A stretch of 64,000 nucleotides of DNA, taken from positions 1 to 64,000 of the forward strand of contig JAJEBK010000054.1 of assembly GCA_022823945.1 (NCBI GenBank), given 5' to 3'. The notes beneath the pieces were generated by a model that saw only the letters and a program-made list of their open reading frames with translations, was not told the origin of the DNA and made no database searches. A program made the translations under genes and the position numbers. Below, one piece after another: positions 24,604 through 32,957 of this stretch. Position 1 is the first letter of the stretch. Every line of letters begins with the position of its first letter. Source of the stretch: Anaerolineae bacterium (GTDB lineage Bacteria > Chloroflexota > Anaerolineae > Aggregatilineales > Phototrophicaceae).

Positions 24604-24915
24604 ATGCCTGTTTATACCTATCGCCGTGAGGACGGCACGACATTTGATATTCGCCAGCGTTTTGGTGACAGTCCGCTGCAAACTTGCCCAAACACCGGGC
24701 AGGCGGTCCAGCGGGTGATCCAGCCGGCTGGCATCATCTTCAAGGGCAGCGGCTTTTATGTCAACGACAACAACAAAGCCAAAAATCCCGCCAAACCGGC
24801 CGCCAATGGCAATGGCAAATCTGCGGACAAGGGCGAACAAACCGCCGCAAAAGCCGAAAACAAATCTGACAGCAAACCGCCCAGCAAAGACAAGGCGCCC
24901 GCAGCGGCAAAATAA
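24604..24915 (+). CDS. FmdB-like small regulatory-protein homologue lacking zinc ligands
   Basis: A 103-residue protein. The first 57 residues match the FmdB (CxxC_CxxC_SSSS) family in layout ('MPVYTYRREDGTTFDIRQRF', 'PAGIIFKGSGFYVND'), but the first Cys pair is absent and the second is reduced to a single Cys ('TCPNTGQAV'), so no zinc ribbon can form. The last 45 residues are a Lys/Ala/Asn-rich disordered tail. Function is unknown. It ends 20 bp before the phosphatase-nitroreductase fusion gene. Confidence 0.75.
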   Translation: MPVYTYRREDGTTFDIRQRFGDSPLQTCPNTGQAVQRVIQPAGIIFKGSGFYVNDNNKAKNPAKPAANGNGKSADKGEQTAAKAENKSDSKPPSKDKAPAAAK

Positions 24916-24934
24916 GGGCGGAAGCGACGATGGG

Positions 24935-26047
24935 ATGAACCCTATGCGACTTTATTTTGTGCGACATGGCATCGCCGAAGACCTGGCAAGCAGCGACTTC
25001 GCGCGAGCGTTGACTCCGCGTGGCAAACGGCGCGTCAAGACATCAGCCACAGTCATGCAAGCGCTCGGCATCCAGCCACAGCGCATCTACAGCAGCCCGC
25101 GTCTGCGCGCGCGGCAAACCGCCGACATCATTGCGCAGGCGCTGGGCATGGATGTGGATCTGGCTGAGTCGGTCAATTTTGGCTTTGACCTGGCCGATGC
25201 GCGCCGCCTGAGCGACGATTGCGACGCCGACGCCGAGATCATGTTTGTCGGGCACAATCCGGATATGAGCGAGATCGTCAGTGAATTGACGGGCGTGACG
25301 GTATCCATGAAGAAAGGCGGGCTGGCGCGGGTGGACGCGGATGCTGCGGAAGCGGATGCTGGCGAGCTGGTCTGGCTGATCGCGCCCAAGGTATTTGATG
25401 CCCTGGCAGAGAGCGAGCAGACGGGCCTAATTCCTGCGCCGGCGCAGAAATTGCCCGATACGATTGCTGGCATGCACGAGTTGATCCACCACCGCTGGAG
25501 TCCGGTCGGCTTTGACCGCGAGCGCCCCATCAAACGAAAAACCCTGCTGGGCATATTGGAAGCGGCGCGTTGGGCGGCATCGTCCAGCAACTTGCAGCCT
25601 TGGCGTTTTATCGTGGCGCGTCGCGAAGACGAGGTCGAATTCGCCAGGCTGCTATCGGTGCTGCGAGAAGGCAATATAGCCTGGGCACAACATGCCGCTG
25701 TGTTGATGGTCGCCTGCTCGCGCAAGTTCCGCAAGGAGAATGTGCCCAACCGACACGCCGGGCACGATTTGGGCCTGGCTGTGGGACAGATGGTCTTGCA
25801 AGCCTTATCACAAGGCATTTATGTCCACCAGATGGGTGGCTTCTTCCCTGACAAAGCGCGCCAACTTTATGCTATTCCCGACGACTTTGAACCCTACACC
25901 TGCATCGCCTTTGGTTATCGCGGCAGCGAGCTTGGGCATCTGGCCGACGCGCAACTTGGACGCGATGCCGCTGCGCGAGAACGCCAGCCCCTGGACGAGA
26001 TGGTCTTCGCCGGTGGCTGGGCGCAGGTGGCAGACTTCCTCGACTAG
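24935..26047 (+). CDS. SixA-type histidine phosphatase fused to a nitroreductase domain
   Basis: A 370-residue two-domain protein. Residues 1-150 form a SixA/RHG phosphatase: 'LYFVRHGIAEDL' (catalytic RHG), 'SPRLRARQTADII', and second catalytic His in 'MFVGHNPDMSE'. Residues 165-370 form a nitroreductase-type FMN flavoprotein: 'HHRWSPVGFDRERPIKRKTL', 'AARWAASSSNLQPWRFIV', 'LGLAVGQMVLQA', 'FGYRG'. There is no stop or frameshift between them. SixA removes phosphate from histidine phosphotransfer domains; the nitroreductase partner would use NAD(P)H and FMN. ATG 24935 is used; 24944 is also possible. Confidence 0.88.
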   Translation: MNPMRLYFVRHGIAEDLASSDFARALTPRGKRRVKTSATVMQALGIQPQRIYSSPRLRARQTADIIAQALGMDVDLAESVNFGFDLADARRLSDDCDADAEIMFVGHNPDMSEIVSELTGVTVSMKKGGLARVDADAAEADAGELVWLIAPKVFDALAESEQTGLIPAPAQKLPDTIAGMHELIHHRWSPVGFDRERPIKRKTLLGILEAARWAASSSNLQPWRFIVARREDEVEFARLLSVLREGNIAWAQHAAVLMVACSRKFRKENVPNRHAGHDLGLAVGQMVLQALSQGIYVHQMGGFFPDKARQLYAIPDDFEPYTCIAFGYRGSELGHLADAQLGRDAAARERQPLDEMVFAGGWAQVADFLD

Positions 26048-26064
26048 CGGGCAAAGACGACAAA

Positions 26065-27102
26065 ATGGCACGTTATTTGGTCACGGGCGGAGCGGGTTTT
26101 CTGGGCATCAATCTGTGCCGTCACCTGCTGACGCGCGGGCACGAAGTCGTTTCGCTGGATTTCGCCGACTTTGATTATCCCGAACGCGACCAAATCCGCG
26201 AGGTATTTGGCGACATTCGCGACCGTGAGGCTGTCGACCAAGCCATGCAAGACGTAGACATTGTCGTGCATTGCGCGGCCGCCCTGCCCTTGTACACGCT
26301 GGATGCGATCATGAGCACCGATGTAGATGGCACGCGCGCGGTCATCGAATCGGCGCGGCAACACGGCGTCGAGCGTTTTATTCACATTTCATCCACAGCG
26401 GTATATGGCATCCCCGATCATCATCCTCTGCGTGAAGACGACCCGCGCATCGGCGTTGGCGCCTATGGCGAGGCGAAAATCCTGGCGGAAGATATCTGCT
26501 TCACCGAGCGCGAGCAGGGCTTGGTCGTGCCGGTCATCCGCCCCAAATCATTCGTCGGACCCGAGCGGCTGGGCGTGTTCGCGCTGCTTTATGACTGGGC
26601 GAAAGACGGTCGCGGCTTCCCCCTGCTGGGCGACGGGCGCAACCGCTATCAACTGCTGGATGTCGACGACCTGTGCGAAGCCATCAGCCTGTGCGCCGAA
26701 TTGCCAGCCGAGCGTGTCAACGATACATTCAACATCGGCGCGAAAGACTTCGCCACGATGGGCGAAGATTATCAGGCTGTGCTGGATTATGCCGGCTTTG
26801 GCAAGCGCATCATACCCTTGCCCGCCGCCCCCGCGATTTGGCTGCTGCGCGCGCTGGAAATGTTGAACTTGTCGCCGCTGTACAAGTGGGTCTATGAAAC
26901 AGCTGCCAAAGACTCCTTTGTCTCGATTGAGCGAGCAGAGGCGCAGTTGGGCTTTGCGCCACGATACAGCAACCAGGACGCGCTGCTGCGCAACTTCCAG
27001 TGGTATCTGGACAATCTGGCGGCTTTTGAAAACAGCGCGGGCATTTCGCATCGAGTGCCTTGGCAGCAAGGGATTTTGAAGCTCGCCAAGCTGTTTTTTT
27101 AG
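26065..27102 (+). CDS. NAD-dependent epimerase/dehydratase (extended SDR)
   Basis: A 345-residue extended short-chain dehydrogenase. Visible: 'LVTGGAGFLGINLCRHLL' (nucleotide-binding GxxGxxG), 'VDIVVHCAAALPLY', the catalytic Ser/Tyr/Lys in 'ISSTAVYGIP' and 'GAYGEAKILAED', and 'RPKSFVGPERLGVFALLYDWAK' in the substrate part. It probably acts on a nucleotide sugar or sterol/terpenoid-type substrate; the substrate is not deducible. It starts 17 bp after the preceding fusion gene. Confidence 0.88.
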   Translation: MARYLVTGGAGFLGINLCRHLLTRGHEVVSLDFADFDYPERDQIREVFGDIRDREAVDQAMQDVDIVVHCAAALPLYTLDAIMSTDVDGTRAVIESARQHGVERFIHISSTAVYGIPDHHPLREDDPRIGVGAYGEAKILAEDICFTEREQGLVVPVIRPKSFVGPERLGVFALLYDWAKDGRGFPLLGDGRNRYQLLDVDDLCEAISLCAELPAERVNDTFNIGAKDFATMGEDYQAVLDYAGFGKRIIPLPAAPAIWLLRALEMLNLSPLYKWVYETAAKDSFVSIERAEAQLGFAPRYSNQDALLRNFQWYLDNLAAFENSAGISHRVPWQQGILKLAKLFF

Positions 27103-27159
27103 CTGGCTGGCGCGGATGGACGCGAGATCATTGCGCCCTCAGTGAATTCGAAAAGCGAC

Positions 27160-28710
27160 ATGGACGATATCAAGCGCGGCGGCATCGCTGTCATCGATTA
27201 TGGCTCGCAGACGACGCAGCTGATTGCGCGGCGCATCCGCGAGTTGGGCGTCTACACGCATGTCTTCGCTCATGATGCAAGGCCAGAAGAGGTTGACCGG
27301 CATCAGCCAGCTGGATATATCTTGTCCGGCGGACCCAACAGCGTCTATGAACCCGGCGCGCCGACCCTGTCGCCCTTCATGCTGGAAAGCGGCAAGCCCA
27401 TCCTGGGCATCTGCTATGGCATGCAGCTGCTGACAGCGGCTTTGGGCGGGACGGTGGCGGCTTCTGCAAGCCGGGAATATGGACCCGCGCAAATCCAACA
27501 GCAGGGCGAGAGTCGTCTCTTCGCTGATCTGGCCATGCCACAGCAAATCTGGATGTCGCATGGCGATCGCATAGAAGAGTTGCCAGCCGGTTTCCAGACG
27601 CTGGCACATACCGCCAATTCTCCCTACGCCGCGATCGGCGATGTTGCCCGCCACCGCTATGGCTTGCAATTTCATCCCGAAGTGGGGCACACGCCACAAG
27701 GCAGACAGATGTTGGGCAATTTCGTCTTTGAAATCTGTGGCTGCCAAGCCAAATGGAGTGCGGCCGCCTTTATTGACGACGCTGTCGCGCGCATACAGGC
27801 GCAAGTCGGCTATGAGCGCGTGCTGCTGGCATTGAGCGGCGGAGTCGACTCGGCTGTTGCTGGTGCCTTGATCCAGCGGGCGATCGGCGAGCGGCTGATA
27901 TGCGTATTTGTCGATCATGGCATGTTGCGGCAAGACGAAGCGGCGCAGGTCCTGCGCGTCTTCCGTGAAGAACGCAGCATGCGGCTGATCGCGGTGAATG
28001 CAGCGGAAGAATTTCTGGATGCCCTGGCTGGCATCACCGAGCCGGAAACCAAGCGCAAAATCATCGGCGCGCAATTCATCGAGACATTCTCGCGGGAAGC
28101 GCGGAAGCTGCGCGATTTGCGATTTCTGGGGCAAGGCACGATCTATCCCGATGTCATCGAAAGCGCGGCGGCGGGAAAATCTGCCCGGACGATCAAATCG
28201 CATCACAATGTCGGCGGCTTGCCAGACGACCTCAGCTTTGAACTGGTGGAGCCCCTGCGCGATTGTTTCAAGGACGAAGTGCGCAAGATCGGCGAGGCGC
28301 TGGGCTTGCCCGCTTCCATCGTGTGGCGGCAGCCATTCCCGGGTCCCGGGTTGGCGATCCGCTGCCTGGGAGAGCTCAGCTGGCCGCGCCTGGAGAAGCT
28401 GCGTCGCGCCGATGCCATTTTCACCGGCGAGCTGGCGGAAGCTGGCTTGCTGCGCGCAGAGACGGCACAATGCTTTGCGGTGCTGTTGCCGGTCAAAAGC
28501 GTCGGGGTGATGGGCGACAACCGCAGTTACGAAGAGACCCTGGCGCTGCGGGCAGTTACGACAGACGACTTCATGACCGCCGATTGGGCGCGCCTGCCCC
28601 ACGATTTGCTGGCAAAAGTCAGCGCGCGCATCGTCAACGAAGTTGCGGGCATCAATCGCGTCGTTTACGATATCACCAGCAAGCCACCCGGCACGATAGA
28701 ATGGGAATAG
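27160..28710 (+). CDS. guaA: GMP synthase (glutamine-hydrolysing)
   Basis: A 516-residue protein. The glutamine amidotransferase domain shows '[20 protein letters not shown]', catalytic Cys in 'GICYGMQLL' and the His-Glu pair in '[11 protein letters not shown]'. The ATP pyrophosphatase domain has the P-loop '[15 protein letters not shown]', and the C-terminal dimerisation domain ends '[13 protein letters not shown]', the canonical GuaA terminus. The ATG at 27160 is used; a GTG at 27142 would add six residues. It converts XMP to GMP. Confidence 0.97.
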   Translation: MDDIKRGGIAVIDYGSQTTQLIARRIRELGVYTHVFAHDARPEEVDRHQPAGYILSGGPNSVYEPGAPTLSPFMLESGKPILGICYGMQLLTAALGGTVAASASREYGPAQIQQQGESRLFADLAMPQQIWMSHGDRIEELPAGFQTLAHTANSPYAAIGDVARHRYGLQFHPEVGHTPQGRQMLGNFVFEICGCQAKWSAAAFIDDAVARIQAQVGYERVLLALSGGVDSAVAGALIQRAIGERLICVFVDHGMLRQDEAAQVLRVFREERSMRLIAVNAAEEFLDALAGITEPETKRKIIGAQFIETFSREARKLRDLRFLGQGTIYPDVIESAAAGKSARTIKSHHNVGGLPDDLSFELVEPLRDCFKDEVRKIGEALGLPASIVWRQPFPGPGLAIRCLGELSWPRLEKLRRADAIFTGELAEAGLLRAETAQCFAVLLPVKSVGVMGDNRSYEETLALRAVTTDDFMTADWARLPHDLLAKVSARIVNEVAGINRVVYDITSKPPGTIEWE

Positions 28711-28728
28711 CCAAGCTAGGAGGACGCT

Positions 28729-28962
28729 ATGCCTGCCGCTTATATCTTGATTGACTTGAATATGTCGGTGGACTTCGCCGATTCGCTGCGGGACTTGCGC
28801 GGCATTGACGGCGTAAATCGCGCCGATCTGGTGGTGGGTCCAGACGACTGCATCGCCTATGTAGAAGCCACCGACAGCACGCAGATGATGAATACCATTC
28901 GCGCCATCCGCAACGTGGCAGGTGTCAGCAAGACCGACACGCGCTCCATCGCCGAGGTGTAG
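28729..28962 (+). CDS. Standalone Lrp/AsnC-type ligand-binding (RAM) domain protein
   Basis: A 77-residue protein consisting only of an AsnC/Lrp ligand-binding (RAM, ACT-like) domain: 'AAYILIDLNMSVDFADSLRDL', 'VNRADLVVGPDDCIAYVEATD', 'NTIRAIRNVAGVSKTDTRSI'. No HTH is present. Such proteins may sense amino acids or oligomerise with full-length Lrp proteins. AGGAGG lies just upstream of the ATG. The stop codon shares one base with the GTG start of the next gene. Confidence 0.85.
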   Translation: MPAAYILIDLNMSVDFADSLRDLRGIDGVNRADLVVGPDDCIAYVEATDSTQMMNTIRAIRNVAGVSKTDTRSIAEV

Positions 28963-29354
28963 TGCGGCTAACGCAATTTGTCTGCGCGCTGTTGATGCTG
29001 GCGGGTTGTGGCGCGCTGCTGCCGGCCCGCCCGCCTTCCCAGCTGGCGAATACACCTGGCGCGCCCATCATCATCAGCGATCGCAATATCGATGCCGGCG
29101 TCTTTCGCGTCGACTATCCGCCGGCCTGGCGCGTCGTAAAGCTCAACGAGGCGGGTGGCGGCTTGCATCTGTCTTTTGTCGCGCCCGATGGCGGCAGCGT
29201 TACCTTGGCGCAGGTGGCTGGCGATACAGAAGGTGAACAAATCTTGCGGCTGGAAAATGGCTGGGGCGTGAAGGTCACCATTGAGTTGACCGACACACCC
29301 TCGCCTCACTTTTCACGGCAGGCACAGTCGCTGGTCGATTCAATCCGCTCTTAG
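28962..29354 (+). CDS. Small lipoprotein of unknown function
   Basis: A 130-residue protein with an N-terminal signal and lipobox 'LMLAGC'. The mature domain opens with 'VFRVDYPPAWRVVKLNEAGG' and has alternating strands ending in 'SPHFSRQAQSLVDSIRS', recalling the lipoprotein at 23207. The GTG start overlaps the previous stop by one base (TAGTG), so the two are coupled. The stop overlaps the stop of the convergent gene by 3 bp. Confidence 0.75.
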   Translation: MRLTQFVCALLMLAGCGALLPARPPSQLANTPGAPIIISDRNIDAGVFRVDYPPAWRVVKLNEAGGGLHLSFVAPDGGSVTLAQVAGDTEGEQILRLENGWGVKVTIELTDTPSPHFSRQAQSLVDSIRS

Positions 29355-29575
29355 CCTCTGTCCGCCGTTTCGGCAGCGTCCTTTCGCAACTCGTTGAGCA
29401 GGCGCGCGATATCCACCAGCAAGTCGTCGAGGCGGCTGTCGGTGCGCTGGCTGACTTCGTCCAGGCGCTCGATGAGCTGGGCGGTTTCGCCGGGCGGGAA
29501 GCTGCGAAAAGCCAGCCAATACACCAGCGTAACCAGCGCCAACGTCAAGATTTGAAAAACTTGCTCAAATTCCAT
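29351..29575 (-). CDS. Small holin-like membrane protein
   Basis: A 74-residue protein with one membrane helix near the N-terminus (about residues 7-24, 'FQILTLALVTLVYWLAF') followed by a charged, probably coiled-coil, cytoplasmic part. The ATG at 29575 has an excellent AAGGAGG Shine-Dalgarno; upstream in-frame codons overlap the next gene and are rejected. It directly follows a phage-tail-like gene (31-bp gap), so a phage membrane protein (holin or holin-associated) is plausible but unproven. Confidence 0.65.
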   Translation of the reverse strand: MEFEQVFQILTLALVTLVYWLAFRSFPPGETAQLIERLDEVSQRTDSRLDDLLVDIARLLNELRKDAAETADRG

Positions 29576-29606
29576 GTGTGCCTCCTTGGGGTTTATATGC
29601 GCGTGG

Positions 29607-30116
29607 CTAGATTTCTTTTGCCCAGAATTGCGGATGCAAGCTGGTAATTTCCATGCTAGCGGTATTGCTCCGGTGGGTTTTCCAGCGCATCTTGAAAGTG
29701 TGCGCGCCAGCATCCAGGTTGGTGACCAGCACAACCAGGCACAGCGGCAAGGATTTATTGCGCAAGCCATCTGCGCCACCTATGGCCTGCGTGACGCCAT
29801 CGTCAGCGAAATAGAGGACGCCATCGACCGCAAGATTGTAGAAGATAGGTCGGGAGGTCGTCGTCGTCCTGACTGTGCCGGTGAAACCGACCAGCACATC
29901 GCCGCCATGCGTCAGCAACGAGATCGACAATTTGTCGCTGTCAATATCGACGAAGGTTTCCGAATTTGTGGAGAGGATGACATTGCCGCTTACGATCTTG
30001 CTGGCGCTGTTATCCAGGCGGTCTTTCAGGTAGTCCTGGTTGTCGCGGACATAAGTATTGAGGTCGGACGAAGTCAGCGGTTCGCTCGACCAGGTCTTTG
30101 GGCTAGTCCAAGCCAC
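29607..30116 (-). CDS. Phage tail/virion-like protein
   Basis: A 169-residue protein starting at GTG 30116. The N-terminal pattern 'AWTSPKTWSSEPLTSSDLN' followed by 'YVRDNQDYLKDRL' is a common opening of phage tail-fibre or virion-appendage proteins; the rest is beta-rich ('GNVILSTNSETFVDIDSDKL', 'GFTGTVRTTTTSRPIFYNLAVDG'). No other structural phage genes are near it. With the holin-like gene it forms a two-gene cassette with its own promoter and operator-like palindrome, possibly a domesticated prophage fragment. Confidence 0.7.
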   Translation of the reverse strand: MAWTSPKTWSSEPLTSSDLNTYVRDNQDYLKDRLDNSASKIVSGNVILSTNSETFVDIDSDKLSISLLTHGGDVLVGFTGTVRTTTTSRPIFYNLAVDGVLYFADDGVTQAIGGADGLRNKSLPLCLVVLVTNLDAGAHTFKMRWKTHRSNTASMEITSLHPQFWAKEI

Positions 30117-30147
30117 GGCGCATCCTTTCTGGCGGAAGGGCAATGGC

Positions 30148-30176
30148 TATACACTAGAACATATATTCTATTGTAA
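30148..30176 (-). promoter_or_regulatory. Promoter with LexA-like palindrome in the spacer
   Basis: On the minus strand TTACAA (30171-30176), a 17-nt spacer and TGTATA (30148-30153) lie 32 nt upstream of the GTG of the phage-tail-like gene. The spacer contains the near-perfect palindrome TAGAACATATATTCTA (30155-30170), one mismatch from the GAAC-N4-GTTC core of Gram-positive-type LexA boxes. Operator placement between -35 and -10 fits repression, but the -10 is a poor match. Confidence 0.4.
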
Positions 30177-30207
30177 GGCGACTGGATGGTCGCTGGGGAG
30201 AGGCGAT

Positions 30208-30395
30208 TTTGAGGAGCTGACAACCCCGCTCCCCCCATCCCCCAGCCCCTTGCCCCCAAAATGAGGGAAGGGGAGCTAAAGAAATCGAGATTCGTGCACA
30301 ATGCCCCTTATCTTGCCCTCAAAATTAGGGAAGGGGAGCGCACTGCGATGTGAAGTCCCTCCCTCATTTTGTGGGGAGGGATTTAGCGTGGAGGG
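30208..30395. repeat. R3 interspersed repeats, two adjacent copies
   Basis: First copy: 'GATTTTGAGGAGCTGACAAC', the 'CCCCCATCCCCCAGCCCCTT' block, then 'CCCCCAAAATGAGGGAAGGG' (30208-30279). Second copy: 'CCCTCAAAATTAGGGAAGGG', 'GCGCACTGCG', 'GAAGTCCCTCCCTCATTTTG' and 'GGGGAGGGATTTAG' (about 30314-30393). The same blocks in the same order occur at 59490-59605. With the R2 hairpin at 30435-30453 this accounts for most of the 347-bp gene-free stretch 30117-30463. Confidence 0.85.
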
Positions 30396-30434
30396 AACCT
30401 GCTCGGATTCTGTCTATGTTCAAGGCGATGCAGG

Positions 30435-30453
30435 GGCGAGGCGGTGACTCGCC
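30435..30453. repeat. R2 palindromic hairpin downstream of recF
   Basis: GGCGAG (30435-30440) and CTCGCC (30448-30453) form the family stem just after the recF stop codon, inside 'CAGGGGCGAGGCGGTGACTC'. The same motif lies after prmC and after the sugar isomerase gene, so it tends to mark gene 3' ends. Confidence 0.65.
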
Positions 30454-30463
30454 GGAAATGAGC

Positions 30464-31672
30464 TTATTCGCCGCGTTTGTTGATCTGTCCACTGACTACC
30501 TGATAGACTGCCGCGCGCGCCAGAAAGTCCCCATCAAAGCTATCCAAATCAGCGCTGGTCATCAGGATCTGGGCGTTGCCATCCAGTCGGTCCAGCAAAA
30601 AGCGCCGCCGCCGCGCATCCAGCTCGGCAGCTACCTCATCGAGCAGGAAAAGCGGATAATCGTCAAGCTGGTCGCGCATCCAGCTCAGCTCGGCAAATCG
30701 CAGCGCCATGACAGCGGTGCGCGCCTGACCGCGGCTGCCAAAATCGCCACAATCGCGCTCATTGATCAGCAGACGCAGTTCGTCTCGATGCGGTCCTGCC
30801 ACCGTCATGCCTCGCGCGATTGCCTCTTGCCGCCGTTCCAGCAGCTGCGCGCAGAATTGTGGCTGGATCTGCGCGGCAGTCAGCTGACGGTCGAGGTCCA
30901 AGCCCGGCAGATTGAATGTGCGCTGGCGTCCATCGCCATCAGCAGCCGGCAGCAGGCTGGGCAAATAGCGCAAGCTGAGCATCTCGCGTCCGCCGCTCAG
31001 CGCGTGATGGTTGTTCCGCGCCAGGATCTCCAGCTCGCGCAAGAATTGTTGTCGACCAGCGATGATGACCGCGCCATGGCAAGCCAGTTTCTCGTCCCAA
31101 TAGGCCAGTTCATCCGCGCTAGCCCGTCTGTCGGCGATGCGTTTTAGCAGGGCGTTGCGCTGGGGCAACACTTTCTCATATTCGTGCAGCGCCAGCCGAT
31201 ATTCGCGGTTGACTTGTCGCAAGGCGGTGTCCATGAAACGGCGGCGGTCGCTGGGCGCGCCTTCAATCAGCGACAAATCTTGTGGCAAAAAGAGCACCAC
31301 ATTCAGCAGGCCGACCACATCCATCACGCGCTTTTCGACATTGTTGAGCTTGACCGACTTTTTGAAGCGCGGCGAACCGCTTGTCATGTCCAGCATCAAT
31401 GTAATATCGAGCTTCTGATAGGCAGAGCCACCCAGCTGCGCAGACAAGCGGGCAAAAGGGATTGGCTCGCCTTCTGTGCGCCAGTGGATGAGTTGGCGGT
31501 CGCTGGTGGTGTAAGGCGAAGTCGATGTCGCCAGGTAGGTGATGGCTTCCAGGATGCTGGTTTTGCCCTGGGCATTTTCGCCATAGAGCAGGACAGGTCC
31601 ATGGGCGGGCAAGCTCAACTCGAGGCGGGCATAATTGCGGAAGTTGGTCAGCGAAAGATGCTCAATGCGCAT
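30464..31672 (-). CDS. recF: DNA replication and repair protein RecF
   Basis: A 402-residue SMC-like ATPase. Visible: 'LSLTNFRNYARLEL', Walker A 'YGENAQGKTSILEAI', 'LFLPQDLSLIEGAPSDRRRFMD', signature region 'DFGSRGQARTAVMALRFAEL', Walker B 'PLFLLDEVAAELDARRR' and 'ILMTSADLDSFDG'. RecF directs RecOR to gap boundaries for RecA loading. The length is normal. It stands alone, not next to dnaN/gyrB, and is preceded by a PD40 protein gene on the same strand. Confidence 0.96.
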   Translation of the reverse strand: MRIEHLSLTNFRNYARLELSLPAHGPVLLYGENAQGKTSILEAITYLATSTSPYTTSDRQLIHWRTEGEPIPFARLSAQLGGSAYQKLDITLMLDMTSGSPRFKKSVKLNNVEKRVMDVVGLLNVVLFLPQDLSLIEGAPSDRRRFMDTALRQVNREYRLALHEYEKVLPQRNALLKRIADRRASADELAYWDEKLACHGAVIIAGRQQFLRELEILARNNHHALSGGREMLSLRYLPSLLPAADGDGRQRTFNLPGLDLDRQLTAAQIQPQFCAQLLERRQEAIARGMTVAGPHRDELRLLINERDCGDFGSRGQARTAVMALRFAELSWMRDQLDDYPLFLLDEVAAELDARRRRFLLDRLDGNAQILMTSADLDSFDGDFLARAAVYQVVSGQINKRGE

Positions 31673-31758
31673 AGGGCTATTGTAATGTACCGACTGCCCC
31701 GCCCCAAACCCCAGGCGTTGTCATGTGGTCACATTCTCGGCAGGGGCGAACAGGCCGC

Positions 31759-32898
31759 TCAACCGCCCGCCCAGACCGGCAAATAGGCATCAGCCATGAT
31801 CTTGCGGCTTTGCCCGCTTGCCAGATCGTGCACCCAGACCTCGGGCAGCGCGCCGCGAACGCTCTCGCCAGCCGCATCCAGCAGAGGAAATCGCTGCAAT
31901 ACCAAGGCATCGCCAGCCCTGTGCCAGCGCATGTAGGAGCTGTTGTAGCGCTCATCGTAAACCAGCGGCACCAGCGCGTCGGGCTCGTCGCCCAGGCTGC
32001 GCAGGTAGATCTGGTGACCGGGCGTCCAGCGAGCATCGGTGTAACGCCGCGCCAGGGCGACCTGCTCGCCATCGGGATGCCACTGCGCAGCCGCGTCATC
32101 GCCAGACCCTTGCGGATCAGTGAAATTGGCGAATTCTTTCTGGCGCAAGTCGGCAATGCGCAGATGCGTGAAAAATTGATTGCCACGGCGAATCAGTTCC
32201 GGATAGATGATGCGCCCCCCCTGCGGAGACAACGCGCCCATCGTGCCTTGCGTTGTCGGCAGAAAGCGCAGTTGCACGCCATCATCGCCGCTGGGCACGA
32301 ATTCATAGATCAGAATGCCGGGCTGGGTCGAATCGGCGCTGTAAAATGCGATTGTATTGCTGTCTGCCGACCAGACCGCGCTGTGCCCCACCACCTGCGT
32401 ATCGGCAATCAGCGGCGCGGTGTCATAGTCGGGACTGGTCATATCCACCAGCCAGATGCGCGACAAGCCGAAGCGGCCGCCCAACGACTCAGCGCGTTGA
32501 TAAGCCAGCAGCGCGCCATCGGGGCTGAATACCGGCGAAGTGCAATTTGCCGCCAGCGCCACACAATCGACCAGATCGCGCGGATTGCCGCCGCGGATAT
32601 CCAGCAGGCGCAAGGTTGCCGCACCGCTGTCGTTGCGTTCCGCATAAGCCAGCCAGCGCCCATCGGGGCTGATAGCGAAATCGTAGATGCCGTATGCGCT
32701 GTCGGTCAGTTGCTGGTGGGCAAGCGGCTCATTGATATCGGCGATCCAGACATTTTGTTGCGCCGCAGAAGCTGGATACAGGTAGGCGACGCGCCGCGGC
32801 TGACGGGATGGATCCGTGATGAATGCGGCGATGGCCACACCGACCAGGCAAAGCGCGCTGATGATGAAAACGACGGTATCGAGACGGTCGGGCTTCAT
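31759..32898 (-). CDS. Membrane-anchored PD40/TolB-like beta-propeller protein
   Basis: A 379-residue protein with one N-terminal membrane helix (about residues 9-27) and a beta-propeller built from PD40 (WD40-like) repeats; characteristic units are 'DFAISPDGRWLAYAER', 'SPVFSPDGALLAYQRA', 'SAVWSADSNTIAFYSA' and 'AAQWHPDGEQVALARR'. The propeller is probably extracytoplasmic. Such proteins act in binding or scaffolding; no catalytic motif is present. The function is unknown. Confidence 0.85.
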   Translation of the reverse strand: MKPDRLDTVVFIISALCLVGVAIAAFITDPSRQPRRVAYLYPASAAQQNVWIADINEPLAHQQLTDSAYGIYDFAISPDGRWLAYAERNDSGAATLRLLDIRGGNPRDLVDCVALAANCTSPVFSPDGALLAYQRAESLGGRFGLSRIWLVDMTSPDYDTAPLIADTQVVGHSAVWSADSNTIAFYSADSTQPGILIYEFVPSGDDGVQLRFLPTTQGTMGALSPQGGRIIYPELIRRGNQFFTHLRIADLRQKEFANFTDPQGSGDDAAAQWHPDGEQVALARRYTDARWTPGHQIYLRSLGDEPDALVPLVYDERYNSSYMRWHRAGDALVLQRFPLLDAAGESVRGALPEVWVHDLASGQSRKIMADAYLPVWAGG

Positions 32899-32957
32899 GC
32901 GTCTCCCAAAGTTGCTATTCCCATCCGTTCGACAGAATCCGCGCGCCAGTCAACATC

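Noticed and set aside
27139-29055. 638-codon open frame antisense to guaA and its neighbours
   Set aside because: It crosses three sense genes with clear motifs and its product is low-complexity Arg/Gln/His-rich sequence.
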